Shown: positions 7,284-15,851 of the stretch, one piece after another
Layout of the letters: every line of letters begins with the position of its first letter
Numbering within the stretch: the stretch's first letter is position 1
Assembly: GCA_028278555.1 (NCBI GenBank)
Contig: JANQEA010000035.1
Span: 216,089 to 280,088 of the forward strand
Reading direction: 5' to 3'
DNA from: Candidatus Bipolaricaulota bacterium
Lineage (GTDB): Bacteria > Bipolaricaulota > Bipolaricaulia > UBA7950 > UBA9294
Length of the DNA: 64,000 nt
Notes under the pieces: generated by a model
Seen by the model: the letters and a program-made list of their open reading frames with translations, nothing else
What the model was told of the DNA's origin: nothing
The model's database searches: none
Translations under genes and position numbers: made by a program

Positions 7284-10200
7284 TCACAGACACTTCCGGA
7301 AGCAGAGTTCCATGAGCATTCCGTTCACGTCGCTCGGAGTGGAGAGCGGACTTGCAGCACTCGCGTTACCAACGTGGTTGTAGTACGCGTACTGGAACGT
7401 GCGATTCACGAGGAAGATGAACTCAAGTTGCGTGGCAACCCACCGCTGGAGACGCCCGTAGCCGAAAAACGCCTCGTCTTCGTCAAGGGTCTCGGCACTT
7501 TCTCTGAGCCACCGCTCGCTGGGGCTATCGCAGGTGTGGAAGACGCCGCAAGGTCCGATGTCTTTCCTCATGTCATTCGGCTCCGGGCTCCCAGGAGAGC
7601 CGAAAACAACGAGGTCCACGGTGGATTCGTCCAATATCGTCACGAGGTCCTCCGCGGTGTCGAACAGCCTAAATCTCACATTGAGTCCAGCTGATAGTAG
7701 GCCGCTCCTTATGACCTCCGCGAGCTGAAAGAGGATCGGGTCGTGTCTGGAGCTGGGGTAGGCAATCTCCATTGCGAGCTGGTTGCCGCTCTGCAAGTCG
7801 CGATGGCCGTCCCCGTCCTGATCAACAATGCCCAATCCATCCAGGAGCAGTCGTGCTTGGGAGATGCTGTAGTCAGGAAGGATCCCCACAGTGGTTGGCC
7901 CAGTGATGGACCCGCCGTGTCCGCTCCGGCCAGCGAAGAAAGGAGAAGGGATACTCACTGGACTCCACTGAGGCACGCCCCGCCCCAGGAGGACGCGCGC
8001 GATCATCAGTTCCCTGTCGATGCAGTGTGCTACCGCCTTTCTGAACGCCGGATCGGCGTAGAGCGCACGTTTCTCTGCGTCGATCAGGAACGACGATCCC
8101 GCGTTCCCGTTCAGCATCAGCCAAGTGACGCCGTAGGTTGGATCGTCTGTGTCGAGTACCGTGATCTCTCCATCAGCACTGAGGCTCAGCAAATCGTCGA
8201 CAGAATTGGGGAATGGGTCATGTACATCGATGTCCCTCATGAAGAACTGCGTCAGCCTCACTTCGGAACTCGGTCTTACCCACACTATCACGCGATCGAA
8301 GTAGGGGAGCCGTGTTCCCGCGGAGTCATAGACCCAGTAGTGCGGGTTTCTTCGAAGCGTCACGCTCCCGCTCTCTACGAAGGATTCGGGGATCCATGGT
8401 CCGTTGACGACCAGTGAGGCTCTCATTCCGAGAGACCACGCTTCGTCGAACAGCCCCGCTGATACTCTCGCTTCCAAAACGTGTTGGGGCACAATCTTGA
8501 ACGTGAGCGAGTGGAGGATCGGCCTGAAGGTCGTTGACATGGTGAACGTTACGGTGTAGTCGTCGACCTTCGCACACGCTGGGAATGTGCCGTCTGGCAG
8601 CTTCAGCGTATCCCGCACCGCAGTGTCGACTGCCATGTTGAGGATGATGTCGTTGTACGTGAAAACCACATCGTCCGCCGTGATCGGTTCGCCGTCCGAC
8701 CACTTCACACCCTGTCGCAAGTGGAAGGTGTACGTGAGGCGATCAGCGGACGGGTCAAAGGCCTTCGCAAGGGATGGCACGATTTCCCCCGTAATCGGAT
8801 CAATCTCTACAAGACCCCGGAACATGCGGTTGGTGAACCATGCCGTGCCGGGATCGTGATCCGTCGTATAGGGATTCCACCCAATCGGACCCGAGAGCAC
8901 GGCAACGCGCAGCGTCCCACCACGCACACCAAGTTCGAGATCCTCATAGGCTGTTCCTGCTTCTCCAATGGGGAGCTCAAGCGCATCGTCAGGTCGTTCG
9001 AACTCCTTCCTGCAGATGGTGAACGGAACGAAGTAGGAGACCCCATCTGTGAGGTCAACCTCGATGCCGACCGAGAGACTGTACTCCGACGTCATCGGAA
9101 TCTCAGGGACGACCACGCCCAGCTCGTTGCTCGCCCAGGATTTCACAACTGCCGGGTAGGATTCGCCTGTTTTCCAGAAGACAACTGTGTTACCTCCTTC
9201 GGTGTTTCGGAAGGACGCACCACTGATGCTGATCGTGATGTCATCTCCCACGGCCCCACTACCTGAAGTCACTGTTATCTCACCGGCATCGGGCAGCGTC
9301 TGCCTCTCATCGCTCTCGTAGAGGCCCACACCAGCGATGTCAGCCTGCTTGAGAGAGGATGTCGGACATAGGGTGTTGTTCGCCTCGACGTATTCGATCG
9401 TGACGAGACTATCGTCCTCGACAAAAGGGCACGCAGGGCGCTCGCTTAGAGGGACTGCGCTTTCAGGATTGGTTGCATCGACCACACTCTGCCTGCAAGG
9501 CCCCAGATGGTCGGTCGAATTGCAGCAGGTGTCCTTCCTCTTGCAGTCTGGCGTGGTGACGGCACCGTTCCAGTTGTGGTACACGATTTCCAGGACGTCT
9601 GACCATTCGTTCCCAGTGAATGTATTCCCCGTGACCACATTCCCTGTAGGCTTGGCTTGCTCCAGCCAGCCCTTGCCGTCAGGGCTTTGAAACTGAAGCG
9701 CCCGTAGAGCCTGGAGAGCATTCATCTCGCCAGGAAAGGCAGCCCATGCACTTGGTTCAGCCTCATCCAACATGCGTTCGAGCTTCTTCCTCAACTCGCC
9801 ATCGTGCAGAATTCCACCCTCGTCTACACACTCCACGTGGTCAGATCCCCACGTCATCAGCCGGTTGTCGACATGCAGAACTCTGCCGCAGTCCAAGAAC
9901 AGGTTTCGTTGCACCGTGTTGTCGCGTCCACCCCCGATGAGAATCCCGAAGTTGCGTATCTGATAGAAGGTGTTGTCGAGGATGGCCGTGCCAGAGAACC
10001 CGTCATCGAGGTACACTCCGACAACGCCCTCGAGGTGGTGGATGTAGTTGTGCTGGATCGTGGTGCCACGGCTTGCCCAGTCCCGGTCCGCCATAATGGC
10101 ACCGCAATCGCTCGTCTCTTGCCCCACGTCGTAGATCTCGTTGCCTTCAATCGTGTGGCCGAAGCCATGATGGAACCAAATGGCTCCATGGGGGCCGTCG

Positions 10201-11861
10201 TGGATCAGATTGTGCGTGACGGTCATCCCAACGCCGGTGATCTCGATCGCAACACGGTGGGTTAGATGCCATCGCGCGAAGTGATGGATGTGGCAGTTCT
10301 CTACCTTGTGATTGCTCTTCTTGCCCTGGCGACGCGCATCGCTGAGTTCTCCACACTTGTACGTATCGCGCACTGTCACTGTCGGATCACTCGAGCAGCC
10401 CTTCTTCTCTCCGCTGCCGAGGAAGACGCCGCCCGCAGCGGTTTCACGAATCTCACATCCCACCACATGGCAGTTCTGTCCGCCTTGGATGACGATACCC
10501 CAACCACCCGTGTTGCGAACGGTGCACCCCTCAATCGAGCAGTTGTGACAACTCGTCATGGTGATTGCGTGGCCCTGTGACGCTTCGATCGTGATGTTCT
10601 TGAACGTCACGTCTCGCACGCCATCCAGCCGGATGACATTCTCCGAGATCGAGACGATGGCCTCTTCGAAGTTCTCTGTAGGCGGACGGAAGGACAGCTC
10701 TCCTGACTCACGGTTCAGGTACCATTCACCCGGTTGGTCCAGCTCGGATTCGATGTTGAACGCGAAGAACCTGTACTTCGTGGGATCACCGTTTGCCAGA
10801 GACCCTAGATACGAATTGTCTCCGCCGCCGTAGACTGGGTTCCCGTCGTCGTCGCTGCCAACGTTGCAGCGAGTCCTCACCTTCCGATTGTCGTAGCACT
10901 GGTTGCAGCCAAACTCCGTCTGCGGGTTCGTGTAAGAGCCAAGGCTCAGTCGCATCGTGCTTGCGAGGGGGTCAACTTGAGCGATCCTGAATGCGTCGGA
11001 TGAGTAGGTGGTCGCCCAGAATCCGTACGCCCACGCGTCATACCTCACGTCAATCTGCTGTGACCAGTTCTTCCAGCGGTTCGTTGTAGCTTCATCTGCC
11101 CCGGCGGGATCCAAAGGATCGTAGAAGGTTATCTCGCCGCTCGGGCAGCAATTGAGGCATTGCACCAGATCCTCTTCGCTCTCTACCGCCTTACCACAGG
11201 GGCAGTTCTTCTCCGCAAGCTCGCCGGGTATGAGATCAACGACCTGGCTCATGCGCAGGTACTCCGTGCTGTGTTCGAACCCATCGTTTCGGTCATAGGG
11301 ATAGTCAGTCTCTCTCCACCCTTCGTAGGTTCGGTCGTTTGGATAGCGCGCAAGCGTCATCGCCTGCCCATCTATGAAGAGCTCCATGCCAGGCCCAGAG
11401 ACGAACAACTCTTGGTAGAACTCCGCCTTGGCGTGCAGGTCCTCCGGGCAAAGAAAGGCGCTGAGATCCAGCGCCAAGTCGGGCAGATTGATCGTTTGGA
11501 CTCCGGGCCCGGCGGTCTCAACGGGAAGCACATATCCGCCGATGAGCCGGACCTCCTCCCCTTCCTCTGCCTGGAATACGATCTCGCATTCCCCTGCCCC
11601 GATGGTCTCTTCGGTCAACTCAAGCGGCTTCGTCAGCTCGTAGATGCCTCCTTTCAGATTAACCTCGATCCTCTTCGGAGGAGCCGCAGATTCCAGGAAG
11701 TCACGAATGACCCCAATTGCGCTCATCAGATCTTCGGCAGAAGCCACTTGGACCTTGTACGTGCTACTGCCATCGAAATCGCTTCCTCCGATTGCAGCGG
11801 CTGCCAGAGCTACGCACACTGACACTATCGCAAGCACTCGCCAAGTCCTCGTCGACATCAT
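7284..11861 (-). CDS. Secreted beta-helix / IPT / family 5 solute-binding fusion protein
   Basis: A 1525-residue exported protein; ATG 11861 has GGGAGG seven bases upstream and a signal peptide (about 1-27, RVLAIVSVCVALAAAA). Residues about 60-850 look like a right-handed parallel beta-helix of the kind found in polysaccharide-active enzymes, including MTLARYPND near 168-176 and repeated units such as GNEIYDVG, NTFYQIRNFGI and NTVQRNLFLD. It carries extra cysteine-rich loops. Residues about 860-948 resemble an IPT/TIG Ig-like domain. Residues about 978-1525 are a family 5 (DppA/OppA) solute-binding protein: GGTLRVAVLSGPIGWNPYTT, LRQGVKWSDGEPITADDVVF and RNPHYW. No permease gene is adjacent. 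Base composition is lower in GC than its neighbours, which suggests transfer. Glycan capture coupled to cleavage is a guess. Confidence 0.8.
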   Translation of the reverse strand: MMSTRTWRVLAIVSVCVALAAAAIGGSDFDGSSTYKVQVASAEDLMSAIGVIRDFLESAAPPKRIEVNLKGGIYELTKPLELTEETIGAGECEIVFQAEEGEEVRLIGGYVLPVETAGPGVQTINLPDLALDLSAFLCPEDLHAKAEFYQELFVSGPGMELFIDGQAMTLARYPNDRTYEGWRETDYPYDRNDGFEHSTEYLRMSQVVDLIPGELAEKNCPCGKAVESEEDLVQCLNCCPSGEITFYDPLDPAGADEATTNRWKNWSQQIDVRYDAWAYGFWATTYSSDAFRIAQVDPLASTMRLSLGSYTNPQTEFGCNQCYDNRKVRTRCNVGSDDDGNPVYGGGDNSYLGSLANGDPTKYRFFAFNIESELDQPGEWYLNRESGELSFRPPTENFEEAIVSISENVIRLDGVRDVTFKNITIEASQGHAITMTSCHNCSIEGCTVRNTGGWGIVIQGGQNCHVVGCEIRETAAGGVFLGSGEKKGCSSDPTVTVRDTYKCGELSDARRQGKKSNHKVENCHIHHFARWHLTHRVAIEITGVGMTVTHNLIHDGPHGAIWFHHGFGHTIEGNEIYDVGQETSDCGAIMADRDWASRGTTIQHNYIHHLEGVVGVYLDDGFSGTAILDNTFYQIRNFGILIGGGRDNTVQRNLFLDCGRVLHVDNRLMTWGSDHVECVDEGGILHDGELRKKLERMLDEAEPSAWAAFPGEMNALQALRALQFQSPDGKGWLEQAKPTGNVVTGNTFTGNEWSDVLEIVYHNWNGAVTTPDCKRKDTCCNSTDHLGPCRQSVVDATNPESAVPLSERPACPFVEDDSLVTIEYVEANNTLCPTSSLKQADIAGVGLYESDERQTLPDAGEITVTSGSGAVGDDITISISGASFRNTEGGNTVVFWKTGESYPAVVKSWASNELGVVVPEIPMTSEYSLSVGIEVDLTDGVSYFVPFTICRKEFERPDDALELPIGEAGTAYEDLELGVRGGTLRVAVLSGPIGWNPYTTDHDPGTAWFTNRMFRGLVEIDPITGEIVPSLAKAFDPSADRLTYTFHLRQGVKWSDGEPITADDVVFTYNDIILNMAVDTAVRDTLKLPDGTFPACAKVDDYTVTFTMSTTFRPILHSLTFKIVPQHVLEARVSAGLFDEAWSLGMRASLVVNGPWIPESFVESGSVTLRRNPHYWVYDSAGTRLPYFDRVIVWVRPSSEVRLTQFFMRDIDVHDPFPNSVDDLLSLSADGEITVLDTDDPTYGVTWLMLNGNAGSSFLIDAEKRALYADPAFRKAVAHCIDRELMIARVLLGRGVPQWSPVSIPSPFFAGRSGHGGSITGPTTVGILPDYSISQARLLLDGLGIVDQDGDGHRDLQSGNQLAMEIAYPSSRHDPILFQLAEVIRSGLLSAGLNVRFRLFDTAEDLVTILDESTVDLVVFGSPGSPEPNDMRKDIGPCGVFHTCDSPSERWLRESAETLDEDEAFFGYGRLQRWVATQLEFIFLVNRTFQYAYYNHVGNASAASPLSTPSDVNGMLMELCFRKCL

Positions 11862-12135
11862 CGGAGAACCTCCCTTTGAACCAATGAGTGCGCAAGGAGT
11901 GCGCAAGATCTTTCGAATCGAGCTTCGCATGTCACTGAATCACACATTTGTACGTGTCTAGAATAGCAATGAATGAACCCTGAATCTAGGTGACAGACAG
12001 ACCAATCTTCGGTAGATCAGACACCCCATTGTTCGTAGCAACAGGAAGGCGCTTGATCACACCCATACGGGGATCCCCATTCGTTGCCCCGGGTCCGCCA
12101 ACAGACCTGCGCTGGGGATTCGCGAGAATCTGCCC

Positions 12136-12212
12136 TGGTGGAAGTGAGCGGATTCGAACCGCTATCCTCCCGTGGGCAAGGTGGGCACTCCCTCAATTTG
12201 CGCTACAGCCCC
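12136..12212 (-). pseudogene. Decayed tRNA-Ala(UGC)-like gene
   Basis: The 74-nt body plus encoded CCA lines up without gaps with the intact tRNA-Ala(UGC) at 27509, differing at about 12 positions. The T arm (AGCGG, TTCGAAT, CCGCT) and D arm are kept. The anticodon stem has two A/C clashes next to the loop, position 37 is C, and the acceptor stem has a C/C mismatch, so it is probably not functional. It lies downstream of two tRNA-Lys genes, next to the lower-GC stretch. Confidence 0.65.
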
Positions 12213-12309
12213 GAAGTCGTTCCGAAACCTGCTCCGTGGTCAAGGGACGAAGGCGAAAGCGAGGTTGAAGGAGGAACCGTGGGTGAGAAACGCAGCGCAT
12301 CCGATCTGG

Positions 12310-12381
12310 TGGGTCGTGCTGGATTCGAACCAGCGACTCCCTGATTAAAAGTCAGGTGCTCTGCCACTGAGCTAACGACCC
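12310..12381 (-). tRNA. tRNA-Lys(UUU)
   Basis: A 72-nt cloverleaf with acceptor stem GGGTCGT, anticodon loop CTTTTAA (anticodon TTT) and T loop TTCGAAT. CCA is encoded at 12307-12309. Second gene of the tRNA-Lys transcript. Confidence 0.97.
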
Positions 12382-12400
12382 GAGAAAAGATGGCGTCCTG

Positions 12401-12472
12401 TGGGTCGTGCAGGACTCGAACCTGCAACCAACGGATTAAGAGTCCGCTGCTCTACCATTGAGCTAACGACCC
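12401..12472 (-). tRNA. tRNA-Lys(CUU)
   Basis: A 72-nt cloverleaf sharing the GGGTCGT acceptor stem with its neighbour; the anticodon loop CTCTTAA has anticodon CTT. CCA is not encoded. First gene after the promoter at 12484-12512. Confidence 0.97.
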
Positions 12473-12483
12473 GGGCGGCGATC

Positions 12484-12512
12484 ATGGTACGGAAGCGGAT
12501 TTGGGGTGTCAA
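12484..12512 (-). promoter_or_regulatory. Promoter of the tRNA-Lys pair
   Basis: TTGACA (12507-12512) and TACCAT (12484-12489) are 17 bp apart on the minus strand. The predicted start near 12478 is a few bases before the tRNA-Lys(CUU) 5' end. Confidence 0.7.
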
Positions 12513-12660
12513 GACAGGCTCAGTTCCATCATTCCACGCCTCTTCCGTTCGAACCGAAACACCCCGAGCAAGCGTCGTCCGCAGGACTTTCGGAGAACCG
12601 ACGGCTTCCGTAAGTAGAATAGTTCCGGAGATCGATCCGAACGACAGCAGGGAGGGAGCC

Positions 12661-13188
12661 ATGTCCAACCACCGGAGACCAGGAGCTGTCGGGCTTATCC
12701 TCGTCGTGTCCGTCGTCTCGTGGTTGATCGGCCTCGCGGCGCTGAACGAGCCGGACGACGCCCCCCGCATCGTGATCAACGAGATCGAGATCAACCCGCC
12801 CGGCCTCGACACCGACAACGAGTGGGTCGAGCTGCTCAACCTGTCCGAAGAGACGATCGACCTCGCCGGCTGGAGCCTCTCCTACAGCTACCGTAGTCCG
12901 GGAATCCTTCCGATCGCCGAGGGCCCGGCACCGTTGGAGCCGGGAGGACGATACGTCTTCGTCTATCCGGGGTTGCGGCTTCGAAACGGCGAGCTTCAGG
13001 CCATCCGGCTGTACGACGGGGCCGGAACCCTGATCGACGAGACGACGGCACACCGGGACAGGGAAGACGACGAGCGGACGTGGCAGCGATTCCCCGATGG
13101 AGGGGATCCACTCTTTCCCGACTTGTGGGTCTTCCGGCCGGCGACGCGCGGCGCGCCGAACGAGTGGGATTCGTCCGGCGAAGACTAA
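12661..13188 (+). CDS. Membrane-anchored or exported lamin-tail-domain protein
   Basis: A 175-residue protein with one N-terminal hydrophobic segment (about 10-28, VGLILVVSVVSWLIGLAAL) that may be a signal peptide or anchor. Residues about 36-165 match the lamin tail domain (LTD) pattern: IVINEIEINPPG, EWVELLNLSEETIDLAGWSL, and a later block ending in a tryptophan-rich segment. LTDs are Ig-like folds common in secreted bacterial proteins; the role here is unknown. ATG 12661 follows GGGAGGGAGCC. It converges with the next gene and overlaps it by 4 bp. Confidence 0.8.
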   Translation: MSNHRRPGAVGLILVVSVVSWLIGLAALNEPDDAPRIVINEIEINPPGLDTDNEWVELLNLSEETIDLAGWSLSYSYRSPGILPIAEGPAPLEPGGRYVFVYPGLRLRNGELQAIRLYDGAGTLIDETTAHRDREDDERTWQRFPDGGDPLFPDLWVFRPATRGAPNEWDSSGED

Positions 13189-14084
13189 GGCTCGTCTCCC
13201 TCCGACCTGGACGTCAGTTCGAGTTCGGCGGCTTCGAGGACCTCCCAGGCGATCGTTTCGACGAAGACGGTCTTCGCGCCGAGGACCAGATTCGATCCGG
13301 CGTTGGTGAAAGAGAGGCCGGAGAACTCACGATCGAATTGCGCCAGCTGATCCCGGAATCCCGGAATGGCGTCTCGATCGGGCAGGATGTAGAGGTACGC
13401 GATCTGACCGATGTTCAATGAGCCTTGACGACTCGGATTGCCGATACGGATCTGCAGACCCGCGGTCGGAACGAGGATGATCGAGACAGGGAAGGAGTCG
13501 GCCGAACCGGCGAGTCCATCGAGGAAGGCTTCGAGGGCAATCTCCTCGGACGAAACCGAGTAGTCATCGCTCAGCCCTTGGTAGTAGAGGGCCAGCTCCT
13601 CGATCTCCTCATCGGGAACTCCGCTCAGATCGATCGTCTCCGACCCATCCCACTGGCGAAGGCGGATGCCGATCGGGAGGCTGGTCGGGGCCGTGTAGGT
13701 GAACGTCCGGTCGAACGTCAACCCATGCACGGTGTCCGCGAAGTGGAAGGCTGCGCTGTAGAGCTTCCCTGGCTCAATCGGAATCCAGGGAGAGGAGCTG
13801 AAGAGGAGTCGGACGCCCGGCGAGTCGCGCTCGGGTCGCTCTTCGAACTGGAGGAGGGTCTCGGTCCCATCGGCCATCGTGTACGTCGTCCATGACGTGA
13901 AGAAGGAGAAATGCGGTGGGACGGGGTTGTACTCCAGCCAAACGGTGAACCGGAGGACCGGCGCCCCGGTCTCGTCGTCGGTGGCGACCGAGATCTCGGT
14001 CTTGACTTCCGCAATCTCGACCGCGAGCGACGCGTAGCCGAGGAGAAGGACGAGGGAGACAGCGATCAACGGGATAGCTCTCAT
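13185..14084 (-). CDS. Exported protein of unknown function
   Basis: 299 residues with a clear signal peptide (about 1-22, IPLIAVSLVLLLGYASLAVE). The mature part alternates beta-rich segments with a short acidic helix (EEIEELALYY) and has no cysteines in obvious motifs. I do not recognise a family. ATG 14084 has GGAGG nine bases upstream, and a TATAAT lies at 14103-14108 on the minus strand. It converges on the lamin-tail gene; both are exported, so they may act together at the cell surface, but nothing proves this. Confidence 0.75.
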   Translation of the reverse strand: MRAIPLIAVSLVLLLGYASLAVEIAEVKTEISVATDDETGAPVLRFTVWLEYNPVPPHFSFFTSWTTYTMADGTETLLQFEERPERDSPGVRLLFSSSPWIPIEPGKLYSAAFHFADTVHGLTFDRTFTYTAPTSLPIGIRLRQWDGSETIDLSGVPDEEIEELALYYQGLSDDYSVSSEEIALEAFLDGLAGSADSFPVSIILVPTAGLQIRIGNPSRQGSLNIGQIAYLYILPDRDAIPGFRDQLAQFDREFSGLSFTNAGSNLVLGAKTVFVETIAWEVLEAAELELTSRSEGDEP

Positions 14085-14178
14085 GGTCGAAACCTCCGGC
14101 CCATTATACGAACTGACAATCGACAGCCCTTTGCGGCGGACGCGTACGATGAAGATGCATCAGACGTCGCGGGCGATC

Positions 14179-14208
14179 TTGTGACCCGTTCGCTCGATCG
14201 ACTACGAT
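14179..14208 (+). promoter_or_regulatory. Promoter of rarA, leaderless type
   Basis: TTGTGA (14179-14184), 18 bp, TACGAT (14203-14208). The rarA ATG comes only 6 nt after the -10, with no SD, so the transcript would begin at or next to the start codon. Confidence 0.5.
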
Positions 14209-14214
14209 CCGTTC

Positions 14215-15543
14215 ATGGATCCCCTACCGTTCGCCGACGCTCCTCCGCCCCCGCTCGCCGAGCGGATGCGCCCAACGATTCTCGATAACGTCATCGGCCA
14301 GGAAGATCTCCTCGGTCCGGACGGTCCGCTCCGTTCTCTCGTCGAGCGGGACGCCTACCGAGCTCTCCTCTTCTGGGGATCGCCGGGAACCGGGAAGACG
14401 ACCGTCGGGCGGATCATCGCGTCGCGGGCGGAGGCCCGGTTCGTCCATTGCTCCGCCGCGCTGACCGGCGTCCGCGAGGTCCGCCGGATCCTCGAGGATT
14501 CGCAGTTCCGGAGCAGAACCGAAGGGAAGCGCGACCTTCTCTTCCTCGATGAAATCCATCGATTCAACCGGGCGCAGCAAGACGTCCTCCTCTCGTTCCT
14601 CGAAGAGGGGAGCATCATCTTCATCGGTGCGACGACGGAGAATCCGTCGTTCGCTCTGAACTCGGCGCTCCTTTCACGCTGTCAGCTCTTCTGCTTCGCC
14701 CCGTTGGACAACGGATCCCTCAAGCGGTTGATCGAGGAGGCGCTCGGATCCCCGCTCGGCTTGGACGGGCAGTTCACGCTCGACGGAGAGGCGATCGAAC
14801 TCCTTGTTGCGCTTTCCGACGGGGACGGACGACGCGCCCTGACGACGCTCGAGCTGGCAGCGAGCATCGCCGAGGGCGGCTCGATCAACGTGGAGCTGAT
14901 CGCCCGCGCCGTCCAACGGAAGGGAATGCGCTACGACCGTGCCGGCGAGGAGCACTACAACGTGATCAGCGCGTTGCACAAGTCGGTCCGCAACTCGGAC
15001 CCGGACGCGACCCTCTACTGGCTGGCGCGGATGATCGAAGGAGGAGAGGATCCGCGGTTCATCGCACGGCGGTTGATCCGGATGGCCTCCGAGGACATCG
15101 GGTTGGCCGATCCGGCCGCCCTCGGCCAGGCCGTCGCCGCCTGGCGCGCGGTCGAGGCGGTCGGGCTTCCTGAGTGCGATCTGGCGCTCGCGCAGGCAGC
15201 CATCTATCTGGCAACCGCCGAGAAGAGCAACGCCCTCTATCGCGGGATGGGCGAGGTCCGGCGAGAGATTCGAGATCGACCGATCGAAGAGGTCCCCCTA
15301 CACCTTCGCAACGCGCCGACGAGGATGATGAAGGATCTCGGTTTCGGGTCAGGATACCAGTATGCGCACGACCTCGAAGAGGGGATCGCGCGGATGGATT
15401 GTCTGCCGGAATCTCTCGTGGGGCGGCGATTCTATCGCCCGACGGGGCGCGGATACGAGCAGCGGATCGCCGAACGACTCAAAGCCTGGCGGACGTTGAT
15501 CGGATCGAGCGACTCGCCCTCCAAGACCGATCGAAGGGGATGA
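14215..15543 (+). CDS. rarA: Replication-associated recombination protein A (AAA+ ATPase)
   Basis: RarA/MgsA, the clamp-loader-like ATPase that acts at stalled replication forks. 442 residues: RPTILDNVIGQEDLLG near 19-34, Walker A GSPGTGKT near 55-62, Walker B LLFLDEIHRF near 108, sensor 1 GATTENPSF, then the C-terminal tetramerisation region with GGEDPRFIARRLIRMASEDI. All AAA+ landmarks are intact. It is monocistronic, with a short-distance -10 box and no SD upstream of ATG 14215. It converges with the small ribbon-helix-helix gene. Confidence 0.96.
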   Translation: MDPLPFADAPPPPLAERMRPTILDNVIGQEDLLGPDGPLRSLVERDAYRALLFWGSPGTGKTTVGRIIASRAEARFVHCSAALTGVREVRRILEDSQFRSRTEGKRDLLFLDEIHRFNRAQQDVLLSFLEEGSIIFIGATTENPSFALNSALLSRCQLFCFAPLDNGSLKRLIEEALGSPLGLDGQFTLDGEAIELLVALSDGDGRRALTTLELAASIAEGGSINVELIARAVQRKGMRYDRAGEEHYNVISALHKSVRNSDPDATLYWLARMIEGGEDPRFIARRLIRMASEDIGLADPAALGQAVAAWRAVEAVGLPECDLALAQAAIYLATAEKSNALYRGMGEVRREIRDRPIEEVPLHLRNAPTRMMKDLGFGSGYQYAHDLEEGIARMDCLPESLVGRRFYRPTGRGYEQRIAERLKAWRTLIGSSDSPSKTDRRG

Positions 15544-15714
15544 CTACGAGTCCTTCGCTTCCTCCCGATCGAGAAACTGAAGGATTGCGTCGACGATCAG
15601 GTAGTTGATCGACCGGTCTTCTCTCTCCGCCAACTGCGTCAGACGCTCGATCGGGCGATGTTCCGCCTTCCTCTTCGGGATGTAGATCGACAGCGCATTC
15701 GAACGGGTTACCAT
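15544..15714 (-). CDS. Ribbon-helix-helix (CopG/Arc-type) DNA-binding protein
   Basis: A 56-residue protein. The N-terminal strand LSIYIPKRKAEHRPIERL is followed by a helix and by EREDRSINYLIVDAILQFL, the classic ribbon-helix-helix pattern of CopG, Arc and antitoxin proteins. ATG 15714 has GAGGT seven bases upstream. No toxin partner is beside it: downstream is the convergent rarA and upstream an operon on the same strand ending in a terminator. It probably regulates itself through tandem repeats over its own promoter. Solo regulator or orphan antitoxin cannot be told apart here. Confidence 0.8.
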   Translation of the reverse strand: MVTRSNALSIYIPKRKAEHRPIERLTQLAEREDRSINYLIVDAILQFLDREEAKDS

Positions 15715-15725
15715 GGATCCCACCT

Positions 15726-15764
15726 CGTATGATCGTATTATACTGTATCAAGCGGCGGCGACAA
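15726..15764 (-). promoter_or_regulatory. Promoter and tandem-repeat operator of the RHH gene
   Basis: TTGTCG (15759-15764) and TATAAT (15737-15742) are 16 bp apart on the minus strand. On the plus strand two 8-bp repeats, CGTATGAT (15726-15733) and CGTATTAT (15734-15741), followed by the looser CTGTATCA, cover the -10. RHH proteins commonly bind such tandem repeats. Confidence 0.6.
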
Positions 15765-15795
15765 CTCAGGAGCATCACCAGGTTCGTCAAGGAAA

Positions 15796-15822
15796 GCCCC
15801 GCGACCACTCGGGTCGCGGGGC
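15796..15822 (-). terminator. Terminator of the acyl-CoA ligase gene
   Basis: A perfect 11-bp GC-rich stem (GCCCCGCGACC and its complement) with a 5-nt loop, followed on the minus strand by a short T-rich tail (TTTCCTT). It lies 30 bp after the ligase stop codon. Confidence 0.75.
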
Positions 15823-15851
15823 GAAGCGGATAGACCGATTCACGGTGCCCG

